Shown here piece after piece: positions 63,329 to 64,000 of a DNA stretch of 64,000 bases; position 1 is the stretch's first letter; every line of letters begins with the position of its first letter. Position numbers and translations under genes: made by a program. The DNA lies in NCBI GenBank assembly GCA_012103455.1, contig WLWT01000002.1:248001-312000 (forward strand), written 5' to 3'. The DNA comes from Gammaproteobacteria bacterium. Its GTDB lineage: Bacteria > Pseudomonadota > Gammaproteobacteria > HK1. The notes beneath the pieces were generated by a model that saw only the letters and a list, made by a program, of their open reading frames with translations, did not search any database and was not told the origin of the DNA.

Positions 63329-63715
63329 GCCCAGCTCACCATACTCAGTTTTGGGGATTGTCACTGCAGTGTTAATTGGAAACAGTATTGTATAATTTCC
63401 CTCAGTATTTCCGCCAGTAACTGTATCCCCACCAATTGTTCCGCCTGTTGTACACTCCGGACATGCCTGCTTAAGTTCGGAGAACAATGAGTAAATTTTT
63501 GCCCTGTCGTTTCCCGTATATTGTTTTGGCACTTGCAACTTCAAATTGGGAACGCTCATCTGAAAGCGTTTGAGATTAGACCCTTGTCCTATGGTTCCAA
63601 ACTCTACTTGCTGAAATTCCTGAAGCCGTAGCTGGGGAACTTGCTGCTCGAAATTTTGAGCAACCGCTACAGTTGTCAGAGCAAGCAAACCAATCATCAC
63701 TTTGAATTTTGCCAT
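63314..63715 (-). CDS. Secreted protein of unknown function, C-terminus truncated
   Basis: A 133-residue protein with a clear signal peptide (FKVMIGLLALTTVAVAQ, cleavage likely after AVAQ). The mature part has a CPECTTGGTIGGDTVTGG stretch rich in Gly/Thr and no known domain. The last codons (GALLI-stop) come from the ISKra4 terminal repeat, so the original C-terminus is lost. Low GC compared with core genes. Function unknown. Confidence 0.55.
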   Translation of the reverse strand: MAKFKVMIGLLALTTVAVAQNFEQQVPQLRLQEFQQVEFGTIGQGSNLKRFQMSVPNLKLQVPKQYTGNDRAKIYSLFSELKQACPECTTGGTIGGDTVTGGNTEGNYTILFPINTAVTIPKTEYGELGALLI

Positions 63716-63764
63716 TGCAGTTACCTGTGAGATTTGAATAGAAGCCTAACAGTGTATTAGACGG

Positions 63765-64000
63765 CATTGCTGTCCCACAAACTTTTGAATGAGCTTAGAA
63801 TCAAAGACTATTCTGCCGCTAATTTGTTAGAATGGAGGTTCAGAATATCTTTCAATATCAACAGGATAATAGCCTTGAGTCACAGTAACAGCGTATTTTC
63901 ACAGCGACTGAAACTGATTTCTAGACATGAATTTGAAGCGCTTGCAAAAACTCATCATAAAGACCGTGTATTGAGGAAAATGTTACGCTGGTCACAGTTT
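63765..64000 (+). mobile_element. IS4-family insertion sequence, second copy, runs off the window
   Basis: Starts CATTGCTGTCCCACAAAC (one change from the 38635 copy) and follows it closely to the right edge. Its left flank is GACGG; the other target repeat lies outside the window. Confidence 0.92.
63875..64000 (+). CDS. IS4-family transposase, N-terminal part
   Basis: From the TTG at 63875 the frame reads SHSNSVFSQRLKLISRHEFE, as in the copy at 38744 with scattered substitutions. Open to the right edge; the rest is outside. Confidence 0.88.
   Translation, partial: MSHSNSVFSQRLKLISRHEFEALAKTHHKDRVLRKMLRWSQF

Noticed and set aside
1..64000. tRNA or rRNA genes
   Set aside because: I saw no cloverleaf with the conserved GGTTCRA loop and no rRNA-like stretch by eye; a covariance search would be needed to exclude them.

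Overview
The window is chromosomal DNA from a proteobacterium, most likely a gammaproteobacterium. This is inferred from the gene set (aconitase of the AcnB type, RimO, AsnS, UbiX, SelO, SixA, Ppx/Ppk1, PspF with PspABC, a TRAP transporter, GcvA-type LysR regulators). Core genes are GC-rich. Genome decay is heavy: I count more than a dozen broken genes, at least five insertion sequence families, miniature elements nested inside one another, and many short tandem duplications. That pattern fits a lineage with relaxed selection (for example host-associated or recently bottlenecked), but the sequence does not name the organism.

Layout. 1-3.9 kb: a minus-strand glycosyltransferase/TPR/DUF6165 operon, cut by the left edge. 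4.1-6.7 kb: nadE followed by a GlcG/HbpS-type gene broken by a 16-bp triplication. 6.8-16.8 kb: mostly intact housekeeping genes (phosphatase, selO, gabD, SDR, rimO, GST-like, asnS, sixA). 16.9-21.6 kb: a ppx gene with a large internal deletion, converging on intact ppk, then a YceI-like lipoprotein and ubiX. 22-28.9 kb: two LysR regulators, a DUF1127-like protein and a gamma-glutamyl/glutathione-turnover group (ggt, two ChaC-family genes, a methyltransferase). 29-31.6 kb: a complete phage-shock module with a recognisable sigma-54 promoter.

31.6-40.4 kb is an accessory island: IS630 elements, an overlapping AAA ATPase + DUF4276 pair (candidate defence module), debris of a PEP-CTERM protein, a DUF1501 protein and a sulfatase resembling Planctomycetota/Verrucomicrobiota genes, a decayed IS91 element, an intact IS4-family element inside a 140-bp miniature element, and the tail of a CHAT-domain protease. 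40.7-48 kb returns to core-type genes, with acnB preceded by eleven copies of a 16-bp repeat. 48-57.6 kb mixes ISKra4 and IS91 copies with intact enzymes (dienelactone hydrolase-like, formamidase, Nudix, alpha/beta hydrolase) and truncated genes (a PglW/NERD-like start, a sirtuin). 57.7-60.9 kb is a TRAP transporter whose operon holds a miniature element. The right end (61-64 kb) is nested mobile debris around a broken methionine-synthase-like gene and a truncated secreted protein.

The most unusual signals are (i) the acnB leader, whose repeat units each carry a Shine-Dalgarno-like GAGG and a three-codon ORF; (ii) a 140-bp element family with 4-bp target duplications whose terminal repeat supplies a Gly-His-Leu-stop ending to two genes, and which is hit at the same internal position by an IS4-family element and by its deletion derivative; (iii) short tandem duplications of 14-20 bp throughout, several of which break genes; and (iv) the AAA/DUF4276 pair.
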